Positions 1-6,975 are shown, counted from the first letter of the stretch. The stretch is DNA of 42,851 nt from Prevotella sp. (GCA_022769285.1 JALEKD010000012.1:1-42851); one strand, 5' to 3'. A program made the numbers and translations. The notes: generated by a model not told the origin, from the sequence alone.

Positions 1-129
1 GATGTCAAGGGCATCAACTATGCCGCTAAGAAGGCGGACATGGTGCGTTTCAGGGATTTTTTCACCAAGGAACGAAGGAAAAAGCTCGCCTTGTGCCTGA
101 TTGTAGAATTTAAATTGTAACTTTGACAT
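1..129 (-). CDS. IS1182-family transposase, N-terminal part (runs off the left edge)
   Basis: Forty-three codons are visible from ATG at 129 to the window edge with no stop. The peptide starts MSKLQFKFYNQAQG, followed by a segment with LFPSFLGEKIPETH and then VRLLSGIVDALDI. The 'LFP..L.E.IPE.H.VR....IVD.LD' pattern is the characteristic N-terminus of IS1182/IS5-type DDE transposases of Bacteroidota. The start is supported by a promoter whose -7 box lies at 149-156, leaving a leader of only about 14 nt. The catalytic DDE domain is outside the window, so whether the transposase is intact cannot be judged. Confidence 0.75.
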   Translation of the reverse strand, partial: MSKLQFKFYNQAQGELFPSFLGEKIPETHHVRLLSGIVDALDI

Positions 130-148
130 ACTTATTAACTAATATGTC

Positions 149-179
149 CAAAGATACAAAAAATCTGGGACATGACAAA
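149..179 (-). promoter_or_regulatory. Transposase promoter (Bacteroidota type)
   Basis: On the minus strand, TTTG (179-176), a 19-bp spacer and TATCTTTG (156-149) match the TTTG-N19-TAnnTTTG consensus of the Bacteroidota primary sigma factor. It faces the transposase start at 129. Confidence 0.7.
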
Positions 180-225
180 GCTCTGGCTTGGGAAAGTAGG
201 GGCTTTGTTTCGTATAAATAACATA

Positions 226-259
226 AGAGGCCGTGTCAGTTACTTTTGACACAGCCTCT
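226..259. repeat. Subterminal hairpin at the IS end
   Basis: AGAGGCCGTGTCA (226-238) and TGACACAGCCTCT (247-259) are inverted copies with one mismatch, separated by 8 nt. The outer arm coincides with the presumed terminal repeat of the IS. It may serve as transposase recognition site, as a block to read-through into the transposase, or both. Confidence 0.65.
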
Positions 260-701
260 GGTCGTTCACGGCATAGTTAGAGCCGAGGGCAGTGGCATCA
301 TAGTAGTAGATGACCGTCTTGTTCGGATGCGGAGCGTAATAGGTGCAGAAGTCGGCAACGAGCGCAGGGATTTTGCGCTCGAACTTCACATAGAACGATT
401 TTAGGATGTTCAGGCGGTTGGCATGTGGCTGACCGCACACAATCCAGTTGATATTGGCGTTGTAGTCCATGCCAATACAGAGAGGTTGCATAGGGTCGAT
501 GTCCGAGTCCGTGCGACAGTCGAGCGAGCTGTTGAGCGTGGAGAACTGGTTGTTGGCGTGGATGGTGTAAAGATCCTGCTGCGCCTCTTTGATGATGCGC
601 TCGTAGCCGAGCGAGTCGAGGTAGTCGAAATCCGAAGCATCATACTTATGGTATTCCTGCATTGACGAGTAGAAGCCATCGTGCGAGATGCAAGGGGACA
701 T
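240..701 (-). pseudogene. Phage terminase large-subunit-like fragment, truncated by the IS
   Basis: This 153-codon frame resembles the C-terminal nuclease (RNase H-like) half of terminase large subunits of Bacteroides-type phages. It has CIGMDYNANINWIVCG, an Asp-containing first strand, then KSFYVKFERKIPALVADFC and VIYYYDATA with a second Asp, where the third acidic strand would follow. No Walker ATPase half precedes it, and the last five codons (RLCQK) are read from the IS end, so both termini are lost. It appears to be a decayed prophage or phage-related remnant. Family assignment is from motif recognition only; a search against TerL profiles would settle it. Confidence 0.5.
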
Positions 702-850
702 AAAACCTTGAATCAGTAGGAATATTTTTTTATGACTTCGCAGGCATAATTGTTGGCAGGGGCCATACCCTGTGGGCCTTTATCAGCCTGAAACAGGCCA
801 CGCTGAGAGTCTGTGCTAAAGCGGATGGCGCAGGAACAACAGATTACGAC
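702..850. other. Gene-free stretch between terminase remnant and purH operon terminator
   Basis: No intact gene. On the minus strand a short open stretch (about 830-742, ending TGA) has protein-like composition (…ADKGPQGMAPANNYACEV…). It has no start and could be another decayed fragment of the same element. I do not recognise it. Confidence 0.4.
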
Positions 851-899
851 AAAAGGGCGGCAGCCAGAGCCACCGGGATGGTGACTCTGGTTGCCGCCC
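851..899 (-). terminator. Intrinsic terminator of the purH operon
   Basis: Arms 880-899 and 855-874 form a 20-bp stem with two mismatches around a 5-nt loop, followed on the minus strand by TTTT (854-851). It lies 30 nt after the stop of the small basic protein gene. Confidence 0.85.
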
Positions 900-928
900 T
901 TGTTGCGGTATCTATACCGACGGCGAGC

Positions 929-1126
929 CTATTTACGGCCCTTGTGGCGGTTGGCCCGCTGTTCGCGGTACTTGGCCTTCTGACGTGCCGAGCCCGAGCC
1001 GTGGGCACCGGTAATGTATTTTTTCTTCTTAGCCTTGGTCTTCACCTTGTCGTTCTGACCACCGCCACCACGGGGGGCACTCCTGAAGACCAGTCCGCCC
1101 TCGATAATGTCGTCTATATCTGACAT
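929..1126 (-). CDS. Small, very basic conserved-looking protein downstream of purH
   Basis: A 65-residue protein starting MSDIDDIIEGGLVFRSAP. After an acidic N-terminus comes a Gly-rich turn (RGGGGQND) and a Lys/Arg-dominated tail (KTKAKKKKYITG, GSGSARQKAKYREQ, RANRHKGRK). I know no named family. The charge suggests RNA or ribosome binding, but that is inference. The start at 1126 is preferred to an upstream in-frame ATG at 1219, because the longer form would overlap the end of the AICAR transformylase gene. The chosen start leaves a 13-nt gap to it. It shares the operon and its terminator at 851-899. Confidence 0.65.
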   Translation of the reverse strand: MSDIDDIIEGGLVFRSAPRGGGGQNDKVKTKAKKKKYITGAHGSGSARQKAKYREQRANRHKGRK

Positions 1127-1139
1127 AGAGCGGTGCGTA

Positions 1140-2321
1140 TTAATGGTGGAACAGGCGAACGCCGGTAAAGGCCATAGCGATACCGTACTTGTCGCAGGTA
1201 TCAATGACATGGTCATCACGGATAGAACCGCCGGCCTGAGCGATGTACTCTACGCCGCTCTTATGGGCGCGCTCAATGTTGTCGCCAAAGGGGAAGAAAG
1301 CATCGCTGCCCAGGGCCACGCCCTTGTTCTGGGCTATCCAGGCACGCTTCTCCTCGGCGGTGAGCACCTCTGGGCGCTCCGTGAAGAACTGCTGCCACGT
1401 GCCGTCGCGCAGTACGTCCTCATACTCATCCGATATGTACACATCGATGGTGTTGTCGCGGTCAGCGCGGCGTATGCCGGGCTTAAAGGGCAGCGCCATC
1501 ACCTTGGGGCACTGCCGCAGCCACCAGGTGTCGGCCTTGTTGCCCGCCAAGCGGGTACAGTGGATACGGCTCTGCTGTCCGGCGCCTATGCCGATGGCCT
1601 GGCCGTCCTTGACGTAGCACACCGAGTTGCTCTGAGTGTACTTCAGCGTAATAAGCGATATAATCAGGTCGCGCAGAGCCTCGGCGGGAAAGTTCTTGTT
1701 CTGCGTGGGAATGTTCTTGAACAGCGCGGGATCGTCCAAGCGTATCTCGTTGCGTCCCTGTTCGAACGTTATGCCGAAAACCTGCTTGTGCTCTATCGGC
1801 GCAGGTACATAGGCGGGGTCTATCTTGATGACGTTGTACGTGCCCTTACGCTTGGCGCGCAGGATGTCTATCGCCTCGGGTGTATAGCCGGGCGCTATCA
1901 CGCCATCGCTCACCTCGCGCTTAATCAACTTGGCCGTGGCGGCGTCGCAGGTATCGCTCAGAGCCACAAAGTCGCCGTATGAGCACATGCGGTCGGCTCC
2001 GCGCGCACGGACATAGGCACAGGCCAGCGGCGTAAGCTCGAAGTCTACGTCATCGACAAAGTATATCTTCTTCAGCGTATCGCTCAGTGGCAGGCCGATG
2101 GCTGCCCCGGCCGGGCTTACATGCTTGAACGAGGCGGCAGCCGGCATGCCAGTGGCTGCCCGCAGCTCCTTGACCAGCTGCCAGGAGTTAAGGGCATCCA
2201 GGAAGTTGATGTAGCCTGGCCGGCCGTTGATTACTTCTATGGGGAGTTCGCCTTCTTCCATGTAGATACGCGAAGGCTTCTGATTGGGATTACACCCGTA
2301 CTTTAAAGCGAGTTCTTTCAT
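1140..2321 (-). CDS. purH: Stand-alone AICAR formyltransferase (phosphoribosylaminoimidazolecarboxamide formyltransferase)
   Basis: A 393-residue enzyme transferring the formyl group of 10-formyl-THF to AICAR, the penultimate step of IMP synthesis. Recognisable blocks are LALKYGCNPNQKPSRIYM at the N-terminus, GRPGYINFLDALNSWQLV, ASFKHVSPAGAA (the K-H pair of the active site), CYVKDGQAIGIGAGQQSRIHC and the C-terminal GGSIRDDHVID…FTGVRLFHH. It lacks the MGS-like IMP cyclohydrolase domain that precedes this module in bifunctional PurH, so this is the separate-domain form seen in Bacteroidota. IMP cyclohydrolase must be encoded elsewhere. The start at MKELALKYG is chosen because the upstream extension covers the promoter (-7 box 2348-2355) and matches no homologue I know. 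Confidence 0.93.
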   Translation of the reverse strand: MKELALKYGCNPNQKPSRIYMEEGELPIEVINGRPGYINFLDALNSWQLVKELRAATGMPAAASFKHVSPAGAAIGLPLSDTLKKIYFVDDVDFELTPLACAYVRARGADRMCSYGDFVALSDTCDAATAKLIKREVSDGVIAPGYTPEAIDILRAKRKGTYNVIKIDPAYVPAPIEHKQVFGITFEQGRNEIRLDDPALFKNIPTQNKNFPAEALRDLIISLITLKYTQSNSVCYVKDGQAIGIGAGQQSRIHCTRLAGNKADTWWLRQCPKVMALPFKPGIRRADRDNTIDVYISDEYEDVLRDGTWQQFFTERPEVLTAEEKRAWIAQNKGVALGSDAFFPFGDNIERAHKSGVEYIAQAGGSIRDDHVIDTCDKYGIAMAFTGVRLFHH

Positions 2322-2347
2322 CTTGCGTTGATTAATAATCACGGCTG

Positions 2348-2355
2348 CAAAATTA
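2348..2355 (-). promoter_or_regulatory. Promoter -7 box for the purH operon
   Basis: The minus strand reads TAATTTTG, matching TAnnTTTG, 27 nt upstream of the purH start. The -33 element is weak. It lies back to back with the promoter at 2378-2406. Confidence 0.6.
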
Positions 2356-2377
2356 CTAAAAAGATTAGACATAGTGG

Positions 2378-2406
2378 TTGGGGTACAGTATTTTTTTGTA
2401 CTTTTG
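2378..2406 (+). promoter_or_regulatory. Promoter for the small regulator-like gene
   Basis: TTG at 2378-2380 and TACTTTTG at 2399-2406 are separated by 18 bp. This gives a leader of about 65 nt before the ATG at 2476. Confidence 0.6.
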
Positions 2407-2475
2407 CACCCGACATACCGCCACGGTGGGGCCCCTGGTGGCCACGGCGGTTGCAGCGGTAGCAAGTTAGTAGTT

Positions 2476-2715
2476 ATGAAGCACGATTTGGAAGCCCTTA
2501 TCAAGGGTTTGGAGTCGGGTATCGTCAAGCATGTCGATGCCCGCAAACTTTGGCGGCTGGTTCGCGATGGCCACCGCCCGTCTGACAAGACGCTGGACAA
2601 GTTGGCGCTGTTAGCCGGTTTTCAGAACTGGCCAGACCTGCGCGAGGCGCTACGGGGCGAGAACGATGCATCGCTCAATTATGAAGAGGAGGAAAGAGTT
2701 AAAGGTAAAAAGTAA
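2476..2715 (+). CDS. Small helix-rich protein, possible DNA-binding regulator
   Basis: A 79-residue protein beginning MKHDLEALIKGLESG. The core DARKLWRLVRDGHRPS…TLDKLALLAGFQNWPDL has the spacing of a small helical bundle with a helix-turn-helix-like segment (TLDKLALLAGF), followed by an acidic, low-complexity tail (NYEEEERVKGKK). The tail runs directly into an A-rich repeat tract (2693-2735), so its last codons may derive from that repeat. It diverges from purH with its own promoter. No family is recognised with certainty. The ATG at 2476 is chosen over an upstream start at 2374 that precedes the promoter. Confidence 0.6.
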   Translation: MKHDLEALIKGLESGIVKHVDARKLWRLVRDGHRPSDKTLDKLALLAGFQNWPDLREALRGENDASLNYEEEERVKGKK

Positions 2716-2735
2716 AAGAGTAAAAAGGCAAAAAG
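2693..2735 (+). repeat. A-rich GTAAAAA-type heptamer tract
   Basis: Imperfect reiteration of (A)AAAGGTAAAAAGTAAAA-like heptamers. An inverted counterpart (T-rich) lies at 2922-2963, so the two flank the stem-loop repeat at 2795-2870. Similar tracts occur at 14178-14196, 14301-14340 and 32357-32388. Confidence 0.7.
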
Positions 2736-2794
2736 CGCAGCCTGCGGGATAATGATGGGTTTCTGTCCGCCAGTGTTGGCCACGGGAAATAAAA

Positions 2795-2870
2795 AGACCG
2801 ACCTTTAGGCTTCTAAAGACGGCACCCAGCTCGCCAAAGACGGCTCCGAGAAACATAAAGGTCGGTCTCC
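2795..2870 (+). repeat. Dispersed palindromic element, copy 1
   Basis: The sequence begins AGACCGACCTTTAGGCTTC and ends GAAACATAAAGGTCGGTCT, which is nearly its reverse complement, with the shared interior GACGGCTCCGAGAAAC. Related copies are at 14265-14300 (left half only), 14879-14975 and 32221-32296. It sits in a gene-free interval. Confidence 0.8.
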
Positions 2871-3112
2871 GCAAAAATGGCGATAGCTCCCACTGTTACG
2901 GAGTGGCTCTCCATACCTGCGTTTTTCACCTTTTTGCTTTTGTACCTTTTTACTTTTCTCCTGCAGGTCGGTCTCCGCAATTATCCTAACGATTATCGTT
3001 ATCGCAATGCCTATTTCCTTTCCCTAAATTCCCCACATTGTTCCCTCTTAGGAAGTTACAGGGAAAGGTCTTGCCACTAACTCCCCATTCGGAAGAACTT
3101 AGGGCGATTCCC
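2871..3112. other. Gene-free interval between the regulator-like gene and the MBL hydrolase
   Basis: It holds a T-rich heptamer tract (2922-2963) inverted relative to 2693-2735, and a small AACGAT-T-ATCGTT palindrome near 2989-3001. Short open frames here lack promoters and coding character. Confidence 0.6.
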
Positions 3113-3907
3113 TCAGAGCTCGATAACATCCAGGTCATCGGGAACGTAAACGGGGCCATGGTAAGCCTGGGCGGCCTCGGCAGCATAACGCTGGCGACGG
3201 GTGTCCAGGTGGTCGTCCTCGGTATGGTAGAGTATCAGGTGGCGTGCCTGGAGCTGCTGGGCCACGCGGCCGGCATCGAGGGCAGTAGAGTGGCACATCT
3301 CGTAGGGGTGATAGTGGTCGCGGTCGGCATACAGGCAGAAAGCCTCGCTTATCAGCCAGTCGGGCTGACCCACATAACACTGGCAGAGCGGGTTATATGG
3401 TTCGTCGCCCAGGCACACCAGCACCGTTCCGTCAGGCAGGGTGGCGCGGAAGCCATACTGCAATTCCTTGGAAGAGTGGATGTCGAAGCACTGCATAGCT
3501 ATATCGCCGACACCGAACTCCTGGCCGTCGGTAAGACGGTGAAAGACCACCCGACTGTCCATCCGGGCCTGCTGCTTGGCCGAGAGGGTGAGCTGGCAGA
3601 GGGTGCGCATCACCAGAAGGCCCTTGTCGTGGCTGTATATATGCAACTGGCCCTCGCAGTGAGGATCCGAGAGCACCATACGTATTATCCAGATGGTGCC
3701 GAGGATGTGGTCGGTATGGGCATGAGTCACGTAGAGATGGTGCAGAGAGTCGATGGCTATGCCGGCACGGCGCAGCTGGGTGAGTATGCCGTTGCCGCCA
3801 CCGGCATCGACCAGCAGTTGGGTGGTATCGGTATGCAGCACAAAACAGGTGTTGTAACAGCGGGTAACGGTGGCATGCCCCGTCCCCAAAATGGTTATCT
3901 TGTTCAT
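3113..3907 (-). CDS. MBL-fold metallohydrolase (RNase Z-like)
   Basis: A 264-residue protein of the metallo-beta-lactamase fold. It opens with ITILGTGHATVTRCYNTCF (glycine-rich first strand and turn), then LLVDAGGGNGI and the metal-binding THAHTDH motif at residues 61-67. Further metal ligands are plausible at CLGDEPYNP (Asp), SEAFC and ILYHTEDDH near the C-terminus. The overall order resembles RNase Z/ElaC-like and phosphodiesterase-type hydrolases; the substrate cannot be assigned. It is monocistronic with its own promoter (3981-4011). Confidence 0.82.
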   Translation of the reverse strand: MNKITILGTGHATVTRCYNTCFVLHTDTTQLLVDAGGGNGILTQLRRAGIAIDSLHHLYVTHAHTDHILGTIWIIRMVLSDPHCEGQLHIYSHDKGLLVMRTLCQLTLSAKQQARMDSRVVFHRLTDGQEFGVGDIAMQCFDIHSSKELQYGFRATLPDGTVLVCLGDEPYNPLCQCYVGQPDWLISEAFCLYADRDHYHPYEMCHSTALDAGRVAQQLQARHLILYHTEDDHLDTRRQRYAAEAAQAYHGPVYVPDDLDVIEL

Positions 3908-3980
3908 AGTGGTGTATATTAGTATCGGGCCGGCAGTGGCTGTGGGCCACGGGGACGAAGCCGCTACCGCCGGCGCAGTG

Positions 3981-4011
3981 CAAAATTACAAAGAACCCAT
4001 GGTTCGGACAA
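3981..4011 (-). promoter_or_regulatory. Promoter of the MBL hydrolase gene
   Basis: The minus strand carries TTG (4011-4009), a 20-bp spacer and TAATTTTG (3988-3981). The leader would be about 70 nt. Confidence 0.65.
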
Positions 4012-4061
4012 TGACAGGGGGTGTTTTCTTATCCCCTGCCACCACTTTTAACACACTTAAA

Positions 4062-4100
4062 GGGCTATGACAGCAGGCCGCTTGCCTCCCGTCATAGCCC
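4062..4100 (-). terminator. Terminator downstream of hcp
   Basis: GGGCTATGAC (4062-4071) and its exact reverse complement GTCATAGCCC (4091-4100) form a 10-bp stem 68 nt past the hcp stop. The following minus-strand sequence (CTTTAAG) has only a short U tract. Confidence 0.65.
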
Positions 4101-4167
4101 CGTCACCTATGCTCACGCACAGGCCGTCAATCCTGAAACATTACTAATCTACACACTTCTATCACAA

Positions 4168-5853
4168 TCAGCCTATGAGAGTTATGTCGTGGTCTACGCT
4201 GCCTATGCCGCTCACTCCGAACCGCGAGACGAGCACATCGAGCATGGCCGGAGTGACAAAGGCTGGCAGCGTAGGACCTATATGTATGTTTCTGAAGCCC
4301 AAGCTAAGCAGGGCCAGCAACACTATGACTGCCTTCTGCTCGTACCAGGCTATATTAAAGGCGATGGGCAACCGCTCCAGCTGCTCTACGCCCAGGGCCT
4401 CGCTCAGCCTGATGGCCACGAGGGCCCACGAGTAGCTGTCGTTACACTGCCCGGCGTCGAGCACGCGCGGCAGCCCGGCCAGGGTACCTAAGGGCAGCTT
4501 GATGTAGCGATACTTGGCGCAGCCCGAGGTGAGTATGAGCGTATCGGCTGGCAGAGCGCGGGCAAAGTCGGTATAGTACTGGCGCGAGGCCATGCGCCCG
4601 TCGCACCCGCTCATCACCACCATCCGGCGTATGGTGCCCTGACGTATGGCCGCCACTATCCGGTCGGCCATGGCCAGCACCTGTCCGTGGGCGAACCCTC
4701 CGGTCAGGGTGCCCTGCTCTAACGGCTCGGGCGGCGGACAGTGACGGGCCAGCTCTATCACCTCGCCGAAGTCTACATGGCCCTTGGCGTCGGCCGACAG
4801 ATGGCGCCAGCCGGGATAGCCGGTAGCATGGAGCGTAAAGACCTTGTCGGCATAACCGGCGCCGGGGTGCGGGGGCACCAGGCAGTTGGTGGTAAACACG
4901 ATGGGGCCGTGAAAGTGCTCCAGTTCCTGGCGTTGCTGCCACCAGGCGTTGCCATAGTGGCCCACCAGGTGGCGGTGGCGCCTGAGCTGGGGGTAATAGT
5001 GGCCCGGCAGCATCTCGCCATGGGTGTAGATGTCTATGCCCGTGCCCTCGGTCTGCTGGAGCAGGTCGGCCAGGTCGTGCAGGTCGTGGCCGCTGATGAG
5101 GATGCCGGGGCGTTTGCCCGTGTCGAGGCTTACCTGGGTAACACCGGGCTGTCCGAAGGTCGCCGTGTGAGCGCGGTCCAGCAGCGCCATGGTGTCTACA
5201 CCGTACTTGCCGGTGTCCATGAGCAGGGCCGTCAACGCATCGGCATCCACATCGTGCCGGCTGATGGTGGCCAGCGCGTAGCACATGAAGGCCACGATAC
5301 GTGGGTCTGTGTGGCCCAGTCGGGCGGCATGCTCGTAATAGGCCGCCATGCCCTTGAGGCCGTAGAGTACAAACTCGCGCAGCGCCCCGTCCTCGGTATG
5401 GGCGTGGCGGCTCACCCGCCAGCGCCGGCCCGTGGTCACCACTATCTGCTCCACGCTGTCTACGGGCAAGGCCAGCTCGTCTATCTGGGGCAAGGCTATG
5501 CCGGCCTCGCGGGCCTGGGTCTTCAGCCGGTCGCACAGGGTCAGCCCGTCGGCTATGAGCTGCCCCAGCCGGCTGTCGTCAAAGTTGGCATTGGTGATGG
5601 TGGCAAAGAGGGCCCGGGTAATGTAGGCCCCTACCCCATCGATAAAGGGGCGTAGCTGACAGGCACCGTCGGCACATGTGGCCGACCCCTCGCGCAGGGC
5701 ATTAGCCACCGCGCCCACGCCGCGGGTCACCGCCAACAGCGTGTCCATGTACATACTGGTCTGGGGCAGCTTGCCGCAGACACCCCTCACGGTACATCCC
5801 GTGCCCCGGGCGGTCTCCTGGCATTGGAAACAGAACATTTTTTCGTCATCCAT
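4168..5853 (-). CDS. hcp: Hybrid cluster protein (hydroxylamine reductase / NO-handling enzyme)
   Basis: A 561-residue cytosolic iron-sulfur-oxygen protein. Near the N-terminus MFCFQCQETARGTGC…GVCGK gives C8-x2-C11-x8-C20-x5-C26, the cubane cluster pattern of class I/II Hcp. Hybrid-cluster ligands are recognisable in ILISGHDLHDL (His and neighbouring Glu region), FTTNCLVPP, TGYPGW, SGCDGRMASR, LTSGCAKYRY and DAGQCNDSYS. The C-terminus ends HDITLIG. The family reduces hydroxylamine in vitro, and in several bacteria it protects against NO and takes part in S-nitrosylation. The start at MDDEKMFCF is chosen over an ATG 102 nt upstream, which would overlap the promoter and palindrome at 5948-5963. 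It is transcribed divergently from a Crp/Fnr regulator. Confidence 0.93.
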   Translation of the reverse strand: MDDEKMFCFQCQETARGTGCTVRGVCGKLPQTSMYMDTLLAVTRGVGAVANALREGSATCADGACQLRPFIDGVGAYITRALFATITNANFDDSRLGQLIADGLTLCDRLKTQAREAGIALPQIDELALPVDSVEQIVVTTGRRWRVSRHAHTEDGALREFVLYGLKGMAAYYEHAARLGHTDPRIVAFMCYALATISRHDVDADALTALLMDTGKYGVDTMALLDRAHTATFGQPGVTQVSLDTGKRPGILISGHDLHDLADLLQQTEGTGIDIYTHGEMLPGHYYPQLRRHRHLVGHYGNAWWQQRQELEHFHGPIVFTTNCLVPPHPGAGYADKVFTLHATGYPGWRHLSADAKGHVDFGEVIELARHCPPPEPLEQGTLTGGFAHGQVLAMADRIVAAIRQGTIRRMVVMSGCDGRMASRQYYTDFARALPADTLILTSGCAKYRYIKLPLGTLAGLPRVLDAGQCNDSYSWALVAIRLSEALGVEQLERLPIAFNIAWYEQKAVIVLLALLSLGFRNIHIGPTLPAFVTPAMLDVLVSRFGVSGIGSVDHDITLIG

Positions 5854-5918
5854 AGTGTTTACCTTTTTAGAGTTAGTATTAAGTCGATTTAAAAAGCCAT
5901 AGTGAAACTTACTGAGTA

Positions 5919-5926
5919 CAAAGTTA
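5919..5926 (-). promoter_or_regulatory. hcp promoter -7 box
   Basis: The minus strand reads TAACTTTG, matching TAnnTTTG, 66 nt upstream of the hcp start. No good -33 element lies at the usual spacing, which fits an activator-dependent promoter. Confidence 0.65.
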
Positions 5927-5947
5927 GCCTCCCTGCGGCCACCGACA

Positions 5948-5963
5948 GGTAACAAATGTTACC
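5948..5963. promoter_or_regulatory. Crp/Fnr-type operator upstream of hcp
   Basis: GGTAACAAATGTTACC is an inverted repeat with perfect 7-bp arms and a 2-bp centre. Assuming transcription starts about 6 nt after the TAACTTTG box, its centre falls near -42, the class II activator position. The divergent neighbour encodes a Crp/Fnr protein, its likely ligand. Confidence 0.7.
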
Positions 5964-6032
5964 CTCAGCAAAAAAAATGCCTGTCGGCTGCATTTTTATC
6001 GTCCCCTCGGGTGGTGGTTAGGATTATAACGG

Positions 6033-6051
6033 CTAACTTTGCAAAAGTTAG
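6033..6051 (+). promoter_or_regulatory. Regulator promoter -7 box embedded in a palindrome
   Basis: CTAACTTT-GCA-AAAGTTAG has perfect 8-bp arms and contains the -7 box TAACTTTG (6034-6041). A protein bound here would occlude the promoter, so repression of the regulator gene, possibly autogenous, is plausible. The half site differs from that at 5948-5963. Confidence 0.55.
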
Positions 6052-6131
6052 GCGGCGTTTCGGACATCTGAGCAAGCTCATGCCGACCGGCCGCAGTTCA
6101 GTGACAGTCACTCATATATATCTATCAGCCT

Positions 6132-6803
6132 ATGGAACAGCATATCAGTAAGCTACTGGCCACCAGTCCGCTCTTTGCGCAGATGGCCGAACCTGCCATA
6201 GCCCAGGCCCTGGATGCCGTGGGCTGGCGCGCGGTTACCTACCGCCCTCACGATGTGTACGCCCTGGCCGGCAGTGCCTGCACGTATGTAGACATCGTGC
6301 TCACGGGCGAGATGGTGGCCTGGATGGTGGCCGCCAGCGGTCGTCAGGCCGAGGTGGTGCGTATCTACGCCGGCGACGTGATAGCCCCCTGCTACCTGTA
6401 TGCCGCCGACAGACGGATGCCGGTAACGATAGAGACCGAGGGCGAGGTCACGGTACTGCGCATGACGCGCGCCTCGCTGACCCAGCTCATAGACAACCAT
6501 GCGCGCATACGCCACAACTTCATAGGCATACTCTCCGACATCGGCACCTACCTGGCCAGCCGGCTCCGGTTTCTCTCCCTGCTCACCGTGCGCGAGAAAG
6601 TCATCGCCTATCTGCATGCCGAGATGCGTCGCCAGCACAGCCTCACCGTCAGTCTGCCCAGTACACGGGCTGCCATAGCCCAGCGCTTCGCCATCCAGAA
6701 GTTCTCGCTCCTCCGCTGCTTCGCCCAGCTCTCTGCCGAGGGCATCATCCGCGTCCAGGGCCGCCAGGTAAACATCCTCGATCCCTCCCGTCTCCAGGTT
6801 TGA
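6132..6803 (+). CDS. Crp/Fnr-family regulator, HcpR-like
   Basis: A 223-residue transcription factor with an N-terminal cyclic-nucleotide-binding-like beta-barrel (about residues 15-115, e.g. VDIVLTGEMVAWM and VRIYAGDVIAPCY), a long dimerisation helix (about 118-150, HNFIGILSDIGTYLASRLRF) and a C-terminal winged HTH (about 165-215, RAAIAQRFAIQKFSLLRCF then EGIIRVQGRQVNI). No N-terminal Fnr-type four-cysteine cluster motif is present. Divergence from hcp matches the HcpR arrangement described in Porphyromonas gingivalis and other anaerobes, where the factor activates hcp under nitrosative stress. The name HcpR is by context, not proof. Two palindromes lie in the shared control region. Confidence 0.8.
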   Translation: MEQHISKLLATSPLFAQMAEPAIAQALDAVGWRAVTYRPHDVYALAGSACTYVDIVLTGEMVAWMVAASGRQAEVVRIYAGDVIAPCYLYAADRRMPVTIETEGEVTVLRMTRASLTQLIDNHARIRHNFIGILSDIGTYLASRLRFLSLLTVREKVIAYLHAEMRRQHSLTVSLPSTRAAIAQRFAIQKFSLLRCFAQLSAEGIIRVQGRQVNILDPSRLQV

Positions 6804-6830
6804 CCTCTCCCCCACTCCCGCCACCCCTCA

Positions 6831-6866
6831 CGCGTGCGCGCGTATATATAATAAGGTGTAAGGCCG
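6831..6866 (-). repeat. Alternating CG/TA dispersed repeat, copy 1
   Basis: Read on the minus strand: ACACCTTATTATATATACG followed by CGCGCACGCG. It shares the core ACCTTATTATATATA and a CGCG-rich tail with copies at 10126-10152, 14129-14160 and 26345-26382. It lies in a convergent intergenic region. Confidence 0.7.
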
Positions 6867-6905
6867 ATGGACGCAGGGCTGGGGCGAGTGGATCCTACAA
6901 ATGCC

Positions 6906-6946
6906 AAAGCGGCAGAGAAACCACCAATGGGTATCTCTGCCGCTTT
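6906..6946. terminator. Bidirectional terminator between the regulator and M23 peptidase genes
   Basis: AAAGCGGCAGAGA (6906-6918) pairs exactly with TCTCTGCCGCTTT (6934-6946). Stem ends are A/T-rich on both sides, serving both convergent genes. Confidence 0.8.
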
Positions 6947-6975
6947 ACTAATAATCTGACTAACTATCACCGCCT

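Larger units (their letters stand above)
1..259 (-). mobile_element. IS1182-like insertion sequence, 5' end only
   Basis: The left edge holds the first ~260 bp of an insertion sequence read on the minus strand. It comprises an outer end beginning GAGGCTGTGTCAAAAG (about 258 downwards), a subterminal hairpin (226-259), a complete transposase promoter (149-179) and the first 43 codons of a transposase (1-129). GGCTGTGTCAAAA-type ends are, from memory, common for IS1182-type elements. The outer boundary is inferred from where the interrupted terminase-like frame stops making sense (about 259/260). The target-site duplication and right end lie outside the window. Confidence 0.7.

Noticed and set aside
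2877..3080. 67-codon plus-strand frame
   Set aside because: It is composed of the T-rich heptamer tract and repeat-flanking sequence, so its hydrophobic look is a product of base composition.
3038..3922. Long open frame on the plus strand opposite the MBL hydrolase
   Set aside because: Shadow of the GC-rich minus-strand gene. The minus frame has a clear THAHTDH motif and a promoter; the plus frame has no domain.
4741..5655. Open frames opposite and overlapping hcp
   Set aside because: They cover the conserved hcp coding region in other frames, and their Gly/Val/Ala- or Arg/Pro-rich translations are typical of shadows.
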